This document shows positions 1-6,813 of a stretch of 14,741 bases of DNA, in pieces; the stretch's first letter is position 1; the number at the start of each line of letters is the position of its first letter. Below the pieces are notes generated by a model. That model was not told the DNA's origin. It worked only from the letters and a program-made list of their open reading frames with translations, and did no database searches. Source of the DNA: Oscillospiraceae bacterium (lineage in GTDB: Bacteria > Bacillota > Clostridia > Oscillospirales > Acutalibacteraceae); assembly GCA_021640185.1 (NCBI GenBank), contig JAJXDX010000011.1, positions 1-14,741 on the forward strand, written 5' to 3'. The position numbers and the translations under genes were made by a program.

Positions 1-832
1 CAATGGCACGATCGATGTGACCGGCACGGCCGTGAACGATAAGGTCGTGCAGATCGGCAGCGGCGATGTGACCGTGAACGACAACAGCACGAAGGTCGCC
101 GCCCCCGGCACGCAGAATGAACTCAACGACGCGATCGCCAACGCGACCAGCCCCGTGGCGGTCAAGCTGCCGGAAAAAGCGACGTTCACGCTGGATAACG
201 GTATCGCGAACGAGGGCACTAAGAGCCGTGATGTTACCATCGTCGGCGACGGCAGCCAAACCGTGGACGTGATCACGAATGCGATCGGCGCCGAGGGCGG
301 CCAGCTGAACTATCAGCGCGGTTCGGCCTTTGCGTTCGAGAACGTGAAGGTCGCGGCGGGCGAAGGCAGCTTCGACGGCATCGTCTGCGACGAGCTGATC
401 TATAAGAACTGCACGATCACGGGCAAGCTGACCCTGTACGGCAAGGCGACCTTCATCGACTGCGTGTTCGATAACACGATGGCGAACCAGTATTCCATCT
501 GGACGTGGGGCGGCACGGACGTGACGTTCGAGGGCTGCACCTTCAACACCAACGGCAAGGCGATCCTGCTGTACGGCCGCGCGACGGCGGAAAAGCCGAC
601 GAACCTCGTCGTAAAGAACTGCACCTTTAACGACCGCAATAACGGTGCGGCCGGTAAGGCGGCGCTCGAGATCGGCAACGATTACAACGCGACCTACACG
701 CTGACCGTCGAGAATGCGACCGTCAACGGCTTTGCCGATGGCAAGAACACCGGCAGCAAGCTTTGGGCGAACAAAAACAGCATGGATGCCGCGCACCTGA
801 CCGTCACCATCGACGGCACGAAGGTGCAGTAA
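1..832 (+). CDS. Partial beta-helix (pectin-lyase-like fold) surface-type protein, C-terminal end
   Basis: The reading frame is open from base 2 (residues NGTID before the first GTG at 17), so the gene starts upstream of the window and only about 276 C-terminal residues are seen. The visible part is rich in Thr, Asn, Gly and Val. It carries spaced beta-helix rungs with alternating aromatic and Cys positions, such as YKNCTITGKLTLYG, ATFIDCVFDNT, VTFEGCTFNT and LVVKNCTFND. This pattern is typical of parallel beta-helix proteins on the surface of gut Firmicutes. No LPXTG sorting motif, SLH domain or C-terminal membrane segment is present, so any export or anchoring signal must be upstream, or the protein is released. 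No catalytic residues of a polysaccharide lyase can be identified, so enzymatic function is not claimed. The gene ends 26 bases before a terminator shared with convergent murC. Confidence 0.7.
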   Translation, partial: NGTIDVTGTAVNDKVVQIGSGDVTVNDNSTKVAAPGTQNELNDAIANATSPVAVKLPEKATFTLDNGIANEGTKSRDVTIVGDGSQTVDVITNAIGAEGGQLNYQRGSAFAFENVKVAAGEGSFDGIVCDELIYKNCTITGKLTLYGKATFIDCVFDNTMANQYSIWTWGGTDVTFEGCTFNTNGKAILLYGRATAEKPTNLVVKNCTFNDRNNGAAGKAALEIGNDYNATYTLTVENATVNGFADGKNTGSKLWANKNSMDAAHLTVTIDGTKVQ

Positions 833-858
833 GCATCGTCTGTCAACCCCCCCGCAAA

Positions 859-890
859 AAAAGCAGCGTCCCCTCCGGGACGCTGCTTTT
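859..890. terminator. Bidirectional intrinsic terminator between the surface-protein gene and murC
   Basis: A perfect 14-bp stem (arms 859-872 and 877-890, core GCAGCGTCCC / GGGACGCTGC) closes a 4-base loop. T-rich sequence follows on the plus strand, and an A-tract (856-862) gives the T-run on the minus strand. It lies between two convergent genes and can serve both. Confidence 0.88.
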
Positions 891-942
891 CTTCTGCTTT
901 TTATCTCCTTATCCTATATCCGCTCCGCCCGTGCGCGGCGGT

Positions 943-2328
943 TCAGTTCTGCTTTTCCTTCTCCTCCAGCCGGGCGCGGATCATGCGGGCGCATTTGTAC
1001 ACGTCGCCGCCGCCCATGGTCAGCACGAGGTCGCCGGGCTGCACGTGCGCCGCGACGAACTCCGCGATGTCCGCGAATTCGTCGATCGCGATGCCGTTCT
1101 GCATCCGGTCGGCGATCTGCTGTGCGGTCACGCCCCATTCGTTTTTCTCGCGCGAGCCCATGATCTTGCTGATGACGGCGTGGTCGGCATGGGAGAGCGC
1201 CGCCGCGAACTCGTCCAGATGCTGCGCGGTACGGGAATACGTGAAGGGCTGGAACACCGCCCACACCTGCCGGTGAGGCATATCCTTGGCGGCGCGCAGG
1301 GTGGCCTCGATCTCGGTCGGGTGGTGCGCATAATCGTCCGCGATCGTCACACCGGCGAACGTGCCGAGGAACTCGAACCGCCGCCCCGCGCCGCGAAACG
1401 CCGCGATGCCGTCGCGGATCTGCGGAAAGGTCATGCCGCACAGATCCGCTGCCGCCGCGACGGCCAGCGAGTTCGCCACGTTGTGCAGCCCAGGCACGCC
1501 CAGCCGGATCTCGCCGAGCGCCTGTCCGTCGTGGCAGAGGGTGTACACGCCGTAGGCGCCCTCCTCGCGCACGTCGCGCGCCTGCCATGCGCAGCCGTCC
1601 GACAGGCCGAACGCGATCATCTGCTTGCCGGCGATCCCGTCCACCGCACGGCGGGTGTTCCCGTCGTCGGCATTGTAGATCACTGCGCCGGTCGTCTGCT
1701 CCGCGAAGCGGTGGAAGGAGCGGATCACCCCGTCCAGATCGCCGAAATAGTCCAGATGATCCGCATCCACGTTCAGGATGATCGAGATGCGCGGCGTCAT
1801 CTGCAGATAGTGGTCCTTGAACTCGCACGCCTCGCAGATCATCGTGTCCTCCGTCCCGGCGTGGCCGTTCGCGCCGATCAGCGGCAGGCGGCCGCCGATG
1901 AACAGGCTGGGATCGCGCCCGGCGTCAAGCAGGATCTGCGCCAGCATGGACGTGGACGTCGTCTTGCCGTGTGTGCCCGCGACCGCCACGGTGTTGCCGA
2001 ACTGCCGCGTGATCTGCCCCAGCAGCGCCGCCCGCTCGATCAGCGGGATGCCCGCGTCCCGCGCGGCGGTCAGCTCCGGGCAGTCGGCCGGGATGGCGGC
2101 GGTGTACACCACCAGCTGCGCGCCCGCGATGTTCTCCGCCCGCTGGCCCATGACCACCGGGATGCCCAGCGCGCGGATCCGCGCCAGATTGTCCGATTCG
2201 TTGTTGTCGGATCCCGACAGCGCGTAGCCGCGCGCGTGCAGGATCTCGGCCAGCGGGCTCATGCCCGAGCCGCCGATCCCGACGAAATGGATCCGCTTTA
2301 TCCCTTCAAGGCTGATCAAATCGTTCAT
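943..2328 (-). CDS. murC: UDP-N-acetylmuramate--L-alanine ligase
   Basis: This cytoplasmic enzyme adds L-alanine to UDP-MurNAc using ATP, the first step of peptidoglycan stem-peptide assembly. The 461-residue product has the normal MurC length. An N-terminal Rossmann-like domain carries GIGGSGM (residues 17-23). The ATP-binding loop GTHGKT is at 118-123 in the central Mur ligase domain. The C-terminal domain contains DDYAHHPTEIEAT, a hallmark of MurC, and ends with a GGGDVYKCA segment. The ATG at 2328 is preceded by AGGAGAGGG. An overlapping ATG at 2332 is out of frame, and the open frame continues upstream only as GC-rich translation without homology features. The gene stands alone on the minus strand, divergent from a carboxypeptidase gene that also acts on peptidoglycan. 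A TATAAT box lies about 32 bases upstream of the start. Confidence 0.97.
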   Translation of the reverse strand: MNDLISLEGIKRIHFVGIGGSGMSPLAEILHARGYALSGSDNNESDNLARIRALGIPVVMGQRAENIAGAQLVVYTAAIPADCPELTAARDAGIPLIERAALLGQITRQFGNTVAVAGTHGKTTSTSMLAQILLDAGRDPSLFIGGRLPLIGANGHAGTEDTMICEACEFKDHYLQMTPRISIILNVDADHLDYFGDLDGVIRSFHRFAEQTTGAVIYNADDGNTRRAVDGIAGKQMIAFGLSDGCAWQARDVREEGAYGVYTLCHDGQALGEIRLGVPGLHNVANSLAVAAAADLCGMTFPQIRDGIAAFRGAGRRFEFLGTFAGVTIADDYAHHPTEIEATLRAAKDMPHRQVWAVFQPFTYSRTAQHLDEFAAALSHADHAVISKIMGSREKNEWGVTAQQIADRMQNGIAIDEFADIAEFVAAHVQPGDLVLTMGGGDVYKCARMIRARLEEKEKQN

Positions 2329-2359
2329 CCATGCCCTCTCCTCTTGTCGTGTTATCCAC

Positions 2360-2388
2360 ATTATACCGCAGCTTTGGGGAAAAGAAAA
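2360..2388 (-). promoter_or_regulatory. Candidate sigma-A promoter for murC
   Basis: On the minus strand a perfect TATAAT (complement of 2360-2365) lies about 32 bases upstream of the murC ATG. The matching -35 position 17 bases away (2383-2388) reads TTTTCT, a weak match. The -10 box is convincing; the -35 box is not. Confidence 0.5.
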
Positions 2389-2465
2389 GCGATTTTTCGT
2401 GCCGCGGGGCTTTTTTTCGGCTGCGGCGCATATAGATCTGGCAGAGCCTGCGGGCAAAAATGACG

Positions 2466-2474
2466 AAAAAGGGG
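2466..2474 (+). promoter_or_regulatory. Ribosome binding site deciding the start of the first D,D-carboxypeptidase
   Basis: AAAAAGGGG lies 9 bases before the ATG at 2484. The in-frame ATG at 2460, eight codons earlier, has only GCGGGC-type sequence upstream. The downstream ATG is therefore preferred. Confidence 0.5.
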
Positions 2475-2483
2475 ACGATCGCG

Positions 2484-3743
2484 ATGAGGTCACGCGCTGT
2501 GGCGAGGGCCATGCTGCACCGGGGCGCGGCGCTGTGTGCGGTGCTTGCCGTGCTGTGTGCGCTGCTGCCGCCGCTCCCGGCGGCGGGCGAGGTGCTGTAC
2601 GATACCGAGGGCGGCGAGCCGCTCTCCGCGCTGCTTGCGGAGGGGGACGAGGCGTGGGCGGCGTCCGCCGTGCCGGCGGATGCCGCGGCGCTGAAGGTGA
2701 ACGGCAAGTCGGCCGTGCTGATGGATCAGGGCAGCGGGGCGGTGCTGTTCGAGCAGAACGCGCGGGAGCACCTGCCGATCGCCTCGGTGACGAAGGTGAT
2801 GACGCTGCTGCTGGTGATGGAGGCCATCGCAAACGGGCAGCTGTCGTGGGAAGAGAACGTGACCTGCTCCGCCACGGCGGCGGGGATGGGCGGCTCCCAG
2901 ATCTGGCTGGAGCCGGGCGAGATCATGACGGTGGAGGAGCTGGTCAAGGCCGCGGCGGTCGTGTCCGCCAACGACGCGTGCGCGGCGCTGGCGGAACACC
3001 TGTGCGGCACGATCGAGGCGTTCGTCGCGCGCATGAACGCGCGCGCGGCAGAACTGGGGATGAACGACACGCATTTCGTCGATTGCAGCGGGCTGGACGA
3101 CAGCGGCTATTCCTGCGCGCTGGACGTGGCCGTGATGTCCCGCGCACTGATGACGCATGACGAGATCCGCCGCTTCACCACGATCTGGATGGATACGCTG
3201 CGCGGCGGCAAGTCCCAGCTGGTCAACACCAATAAGCTCGTGCGCCACTACGCCGGGACGACGGGGCTCAAGACCGGCACGACGCAGGCGGCCGGGCATT
3301 GTCTGGCCGCAACGGCGGAAAAGGACGGCACGGCGTTCGTGGCGGTGATGCTGGGGTGCGCGACGACGGCGGATCGCTTCGCCGGGGCAAGGGCGATGCT
3401 CGACTACGCGTTCGCGTCGTACGTTTCGGTCGCGCCGCCGCCGGAGGCGCTGTCGCCGGAGCCGGTGCGCGTGCGTCTGGGACAGCAGGAGCGGGCGGCC
3501 GTGCAGATCGACGCGCCGGGGCGTCTGCTGCTCAAAAAGGGCGAGCAGAAGGACGTCGCCTACACCGCGCAGCTGCCGGACACCGTCGACGCGCCGGTGG
3601 AGGAGGGGCAGGTGCTGGGGACGTGGCAGATCGCGGTGGGCGGCGAGGTGCGCGGCGAATACCCGATCCGCGCCGCCGCGGCCGTGCCCGCACGCACGTT
3701 CGGCTGGGCCTACCGCACGCTGATCGCGGCGCTGATCGGATAA
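2484..3743 (+). CDS. Secreted D-alanyl-D-alanine carboxypeptidase (DacF/PBP5 family, S11)
   Basis: This predicted low-molecular-weight penicillin-binding protein trims the terminal D-Ala of peptidoglycan stem peptides outside the membrane. From the ATG at 2484 it has 419 residues. An N-terminal signal peptide has basic residues and then a Leu/Ala-rich core (about 10-33) ending near PAAGE. All three catalytic motifs of S11 peptidases are present: SVTK (101-104, nucleophile Ser101), SAN (161-163) and KTG (263-265, in GLKTGTT). A C-terminal PBP5-type beta domain spans about 310-395, and a terminal hydrophobic or amphipathic segment could tether the protein to the membrane. An in-frame ATG at 2460 would add eight residues but has a poorer ribosome binding site. 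The gene is divergent from murC, so two peptidoglycan genes share this 155-bp interval. It is one of two such carboxypeptidases in the window, and the domain layouts differ. Confidence 0.93.
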   Translation: MRSRAVARAMLHRGAALCAVLAVLCALLPPLPAAGEVLYDTEGGEPLSALLAEGDEAWAASAVPADAAALKVNGKSAVLMDQGSGAVLFEQNAREHLPIASVTKVMTLLLVMEAIANGQLSWEENVTCSATAAGMGGSQIWLEPGEIMTVEELVKAAAVVSANDACAALAEHLCGTIEAFVARMNARAAELGMNDTHFVDCSGLDDSGYSCALDVAVMSRALMTHDEIRRFTTIWMDTLRGGKSQLVNTNKLVRHYAGTTGLKTGTTQAAGHCLAATAEKDGTAFVAVMLGCATTADRFAGARAMLDYAFASYVSVAPPPEALSPEPVRVRLGQQERAAVQIDAPGRLLLKKGEQKDVAYTAQLPDTVDAPVEEGQVLGTWQIAVGGEVRGEYPIRAAAAVPARTFGWAYRTLIAALIG

Positions 3744-3778
3744 AAAGCAAAAAATCCGTGAATAATGCAAAAACGGCA

Positions 3779-3807
3779 TTGCATTATCCGCCCGGATGGT
3801 GTAAAAT
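3779..3807 (+). promoter_or_regulatory. Candidate sigma-A promoter upstream of pgi
   Basis: TTGCAT (3779-3784), a 17-base spacer and TAAAAT (3802-3807) lie in the AT-rich 176-bp interval between the carboxypeptidase and pgi. This implies a leader of roughly 105 bases. A second -10-like GATAAT at 3871-3876 lies nearer the gene but lacks a good -35. The inverted repeat ATAATGC/GCATTAT (3762-3768 and 3781-3787) overlaps the -35 region and could be an operator or chance. No T-tailed terminator for the upstream gene is visible here. Confidence 0.45.
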
Positions 3808-3919
3808 AAATGTAACATATTTGATGAGTGGATGCAACATTTCTCTATTCCGCCGTCGGCCGATTTGTAGGATAATATACGCAGAAGAGGTCTATACCCA
3901 AAAGAAAGGTCGATCGAAT

Positions 3920-5257
3920 ATGGCAACAGTTCTCAACACCCGGTATCTCGAACAGTTCGTTTCCGCGCGGGAGCTTTCGGCGCTGCAGCCGCAGGTCACG
4001 CTGGCGCACACCATGCTGCACGAGGGCACGGGCCTCGGCAGCGATTTTCTCGGCTGGCTGGATCTGCCCGTCGCCTACGATAAAGAGGAGTTCGCCCGCA
4101 TCAAGGCGGCCGCGGCCCGCATCAAGGCGGACACCGACGTGCTGATCGTGATCGGCATCGGCGGCTCGTACCTCGGCGCGCGTGCGGCGATCGAGTTCAT
4201 CAAGTCGAACAACTACAACCTCAAAAAGAAGGATACGCCCGACATCCTGTTCGCGGGCAACACGCTGTCCGCCACCCAGCTGTGCGAGCTGCTGGAGCTG
4301 TGCGAGGGACGCCGCGTGTCGGTCAACGTCATCTCCAAATCCGGCACGACGACCGAGCCGGCCGTCGCGTTCCGCGTGTTCCGCGAATATCTCGAGCGCA
4401 CCTGCGGCCGCGACGAGGCGCGCCGCCGCATCTATGTGACGACCGATAAGGCGCGCGGCACGCTCAAGGCGCTGGCCGACCGCGAAGGGTACGAAACGTT
4501 CGTCGTCCCGGACGACGTGGGCGGCCGCTTCTCGGTGCTGACGGCCGTCGGCCTGCTGCCGATCGCCGCCGCCGGCTGCGATATCGACGCGCTGATGCAG
4601 GGCGCGGCGGATGCCCGCGCCGCATTGGCCGATCCCGATATCCAAAAAAATGACGCTTACCGCTATGCGGCGGCGCGCACCGCGCTGCACCGCCGCGGCT
4701 ACGCCGTGGAGCTGATGGTCAGCTACGAGCCGCAGTACGCCATGATGAACGAGTGGTGGAAGCAGCTGTTCGGCGAGAGCGAGGGCAAGGACGGCCGCGG
4801 CCTGCTGCCGGATTCCGTGATCTATTCCACGGATCTGCACTCGCTGGGGCAGTACGTGCAGGACGGCTCGCGCATCCTGTTCGAAACGGTGGTCAAGTTC
4901 GCCCGTCCGCAGAAGGATCTGCCGATCCGCGAGGAAGCGGAGAACGGCGACGGCCTCAACTTCCTCGCCGGAAAGCCGCTGTCCTTCGTCAACGATAAAG
5001 CGTTCGAGGGCACGGTGCTGGCGCACACCGACGGCCGCACCCCCAACCTCGTGCTCGAGGTGCCGCAGATGGACGAGCACGAGCTGGGCTATCTGATCTA
5101 TTTCTTCGAAAAAGCCTGCGCCGTCTCCGGCTATATGCTCGGGGTGAATCCCTTCGATCAGCCGGGCGTCGAAAGCTACAAAAAGAATATGTTCGCTCTG
5201 CTGGGCAAGCCCGGCTACGAGGAGGCCAAGGCGGCGCTGGAGGCGCGGCTGGGCTGA
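3920..5257 (+). CDS. pgi: Glucose-6-phosphate isomerase
   Basis: This cytoplasmic enzyme interconverts glucose-6-phosphate and fructose-6-phosphate in glycolysis and gluconeogenesis. The 445-residue product fits the shorter Pgi form of Firmicutes. It has two sugar-isomerase subdomains. The first carries IGIGGSYLGARAA (78-90) and the phosphate-binding SKSGTTTEPA (139-148). Further Pgi features are VGGRFSVLT (near 200), the glutamate-bearing QLFGESEGK (282-290), DLHSLGQYVQDG with His307, and a C-terminal NPFDQPGVESYK with the conserved lysine. The ATG at 3920 follows AGAAAGG at a spacing of about 10 bases. A candidate promoter lies upstream, so pgi probably begins its own transcript. The next gene starts 80 bases downstream without a T-tailed terminator between them, so read-through into it is plausible. 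Confidence 0.97.
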   Translation: MATVLNTRYLEQFVSARELSALQPQVTLAHTMLHEGTGLGSDFLGWLDLPVAYDKEEFARIKAAAARIKADTDVLIVIGIGGSYLGARAAIEFIKSNNYNLKKKDTPDILFAGNTLSATQLCELLELCEGRRVSVNVISKSGTTTEPAVAFRVFREYLERTCGRDEARRRIYVTTDKARGTLKALADREGYETFVVPDDVGGRFSVLTAVGLLPIAAAGCDIDALMQGAADARAALADPDIQKNDAYRYAAARTALHRRGYAVELMVSYEPQYAMMNEWWKQLFGESEGKDGRGLLPDSVIYSTDLHSLGQYVQDGSRILFETVVKFARPQKDLPIREEAENGDGLNFLAGKPLSFVNDKAFEGTVLAHTDGRTPNLVLEVPQMDEHELGYLIYFFEKACAVSGYMLGVNPFDQPGVESYKKNMFALLGKPGYEEAKAALEARLG

Positions 5258-5285
5258 CCCGGCGAACGGGAACGTGGATCCCCGC

Positions 5286-5303
5286 CCGGCGCAGCCGCGC
5301 CGG
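5286..5303 (+). other. GC-rich hairpin without T-run between pgi and the P-loop gene
   Basis: A perfect 7-bp stem CCGGCGC/GCGCCGG closes the tetraloop AGCC. It is followed by ACGGTGCC and not by a T-run, so it is not a standard intrinsic terminator. It could stabilise the pgi transcript end or mark a processing point. The P-loop gene's TAGGAGGA site (5323-5330) lies 20 bases further on. Confidence 0.4.
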
Positions 5304-5337
5304 ACGGTGCCAATAAAAATCTTAGGAGGACAACGCG

Positions 5338-5742
5338 ATGATCACTTTAATTCTCGGGCACAAAGGCTCCGGCAAGACCAAAAGACTGATGGCGATGTGC
5401 AACACCGCCGTGGAGCAGTCCAAGGGCAATGTGGTCTTTATCGAAAAGGACAACACCCTGACCTATGACATCAGCCACAAGGCCCGCCTCGTCGCTGCCG
5501 AGGATCACGCGATCAAAGGCTTCGATGCGCTGTACGGCTACATCGCCGGGATGTGCGCCGGCAACTACGACATCACCGACATCTTCGTCGACTCGGTCCT
5601 GAAGATCGGCGGCACGGACATGGAGCAGCTCGCGACGTTCGTCGAGAAGCTCGCGCACCTCAACGTGCACGTGGTCATGTCCGTTTCCGCGGCGAAGGAT
5701 GAGATCCCCGCCCGCGTGGCGGATCTGGCGGAGGAGATCTGA
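5338..5742 (+). CDS. Small P-loop NTPase-like protein of unknown function
   Basis: This 134-residue, probably cytoplasmic protein starts almost directly with a Walker A loop, GHKGSGKT (residues 7-14), after one hydrophobic strand (ITLIL). A Walker-B-like strand ends in acid at DIFVDS (81-86). A third strand follows (VHVVMSVSA, about 110-118), where a sensor residue would lie. This is a minimal P-loop fold with no accessory domain, signal peptide or membrane segment. Similar short proteins are, from memory, widespread in Clostridia and sometimes labelled PilT-like. Nothing here supports a pilus role, since no pil genes are nearby. The start has a strong TAGGAGGA site 7 bases upstream. It follows pgi and precedes a CofE-like gene. 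Possible roles include nucleotide-dependent regulation or a kinase-like activity. The gene is solid; the function is unknown. Confidence 0.85.
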   Translation: MITLILGHKGSGKTKRLMAMCNTAVEQSKGNVVFIEKDNTLTYDISHKARLVAAEDHAIKGFDALYGYIAGMCAGNYDITDIFVDSVLKIGGTDMEQLATFVEKLAHLNVHVVMSVSAAKDEIPARVADLAEEI

Positions 5743-5838
5743 TCGTTCGGATCTGCCCGCATCCGGTATAGAACGCCGTGCGGCGGCCGATACTGGAAAA
5801 AGGATGAGCGAAACGGCCGGACAGACCCGGCGAAACGG

Positions 5839-5865
5839 CGGCGGCGGGGGTCATCCCCGCCGCCG
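5839..5865. other. Strong GC-rich hairpin before the CofE-like gene
   Basis: An 11-bp perfect stem CGGCGGCGGGG / CCCCGCCGCCG (5839-5849 and 5855-5865) closes a 5-base loop. No T-run follows. It ends 9 bases before the GGGAGG ribosome binding site (5875-5880) of the gene at 5890. It could act as a weak or Rho-type transcript end, or influence translation of the next gene. The rest of the 147-bp interval holds no convincing promoter; a TATAGA at 5767-5772 lacks a -35. Confidence 0.4.
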
Positions 5866-5889
5866 TGCCGTAACGGGAGGATAAAGGAT

Positions 5890-6696
5890 ATGGCGATCTG
5901 GTACGAGGGCAACCGCAACCTTTCCGCGAACGAGCGGCAGAAGGACGGCGTGACCTATTATATCCGCGGCGTGCGCGAGGTCGACGGCGCACGGTACGAG
6001 CGGTATGCCGTCAAAACGCATTTCATCGAGCGCGGCGAGGACTATGTCGAGATCCTGCGGCGCTACGTGCTGCCGCTGTACCGCGAGGGCGACGTGGTGA
6101 CGTTGGGCGAAAAGGTCATCTCGATGTGTCAGGACAACACCGTCGAGAAAAAGAACGTGCGCGTCGGCTTCTGGGCGAGATTTCTGTCGAAGTTCGCCAC
6201 CAGCAACCACAACGGCATCGGCATGGACGAGCCGTATAAGCTGCAGCTCGCGATCGATCTTAAGGGCCTGCCGCTGATCCTGTGGGCGGTGTTCTGCGGC
6301 GGTGTGGCGCGCCTGTTCGGCAAGCGCGGCGTGTTCTACAAGATCGTGGGGCAGGACGTCGCCGGGATCGACGGGTTCTACAGCCACTCCGCCTTCGATA
6401 CCTACCACGATCTGGCGGTGCTCAACCCGAAGGAGCCGGAGAAGGTCTGCGCCCGCATCCGCGAGCAGCTGGGCATCTCCTGCGTGCTGGTCGATGCTAA
6501 CGATATCGCGATCGAGATCCTGGGCAAGTCGCCGGATCTGGCCTGTGTGCCGGACGAGGCGCTGGCCGAGCGGATCCGCGACAACCCCGCCGGGCAGGAT
6601 GACGAGCTGACGCCGTTCATCATCGTGCGCGACATCGGCGATGCCGAGGCTGAACCGTACGAGCCGCTCAAGGCCGTGAAAGGCCCGACGGACTGA
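5890..6696 (+). CDS. CofE-like protein (coenzyme F420-0:L-glutamate ligase family)
   Basis: The 268-residue product resembles the CofE/FbiB-N family, whose characterised members add glutamate to F420-0. Matching family elements include the N-terminal KTHFIERGEDYVEILRRY (42-59), the strand and turn DVVTLGEKVISM (68-79), and a later block GISCVLVDANDIAIEILG (195-212). The sequence has an extra N-terminal WYEGN..NE segment, a hydrophobic helix near 128-142 and an acidic C-terminal tail. No F420 biosynthesis genes are in the window, and most Clostridia are not known to make F420. The true substrate may therefore be another acid to which glutamate or a similar amine is ligated. GGGAGG lies 9 bases before the ATG. 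Family assignment is from recalled motifs and is moderately sure; the reaction is not. Confidence 0.72.
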   Translation: MAIWYEGNRNLSANERQKDGVTYYIRGVREVDGARYERYAVKTHFIERGEDYVEILRRYVLPLYREGDVVTLGEKVISMCQDNTVEKKNVRVGFWARFLSKFATSNHNGIGMDEPYKLQLAIDLKGLPLILWAVFCGGVARLFGKRGVFYKIVGQDVAGIDGFYSHSAFDTYHDLAVLNPKEPEKVCARIREQLGISCVLVDANDIAIEILGKSPDLACVPDEALAERIRDNPAGQDDELTPFIIVRDIGDAEAEPYEPLKAVKGPTD

Positions 6697-6713
6697 CGGT
6701 TTTTCGCTTTTGG

Positions 6714-6737
6714 CCGGGACGGATGCCCGTTTCCCGG
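6714..6737 (+). other. Imperfect hairpin after the CofE-like gene, just upstream of the yceD promoter
   Basis: CCGGGACGG (6714-6722) pairs with CCGT and CCCGG (6727-6730, 6733-6737) around the loop ATGC, with a two-base TT bulge. No T-run follows, so it is at best a weak terminator separating the CofE-like gene from the next transcription unit. Confidence 0.3.
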
Positions 6738-6758
6738 GGAAAGATCGAAAAATACCTA

Positions 6759-6787
6759 TTGACAAATCCCGCCGCAGATAATATAAT
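6759..6787 (+). promoter_or_regulatory. Consensus sigma-A promoter for yceD-rpmF
   Basis: A perfect TTGACA (6759-6764), an exact 17-base spacer and a perfect TATAAT (6782-6787) are present. Initiation would fall near 6794, leaving a leader of only about 20 bases before the yceD ATG at 6814. This is the best promoter in the window and suggests strong constitutive expression, as expected for a ribosomal protein operon. Confidence 0.93.
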
Positions 6788-6813
6788 ATCATGCGTGACG
6801 CTTGAGGTGGACT

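Noticed and set aside
763..2463. Long plus-strand open frame of 566 codons opposite murC
   Set aside because: It is antisense to an intact murC with all motifs, has Arg/His-rich low-complexity translation and no ribosome binding site. It is a GC-rich shadow frame.
2329..2832. N-terminal extension of murC on the minus strand
   Set aside because: The extra residues are Pro/Arg/Ala-rich without family similarity and overlap the divergent carboxypeptidase. The ATG at 2328 has a good ribosome binding site and a promoter close by.
3299..3919. N-terminal extension of pgi reaching back into the carboxypeptidase gene
   Set aside because: The extension is Gly/Ala/Arg-rich shadow sequence. Pgi similarity begins at MATVLNTRYLEQ (3920), which has its own ribosome binding site.
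5804..5884. Small 26-codon frame (MSETAGQTRRN...) ending just before the CofE-like gene
   Set aside because: It is largely the GC-rich hairpin translated as Gly/Arg runs. The AAAAAGG lies directly against the ATG with no spacing, so it is probably chance.
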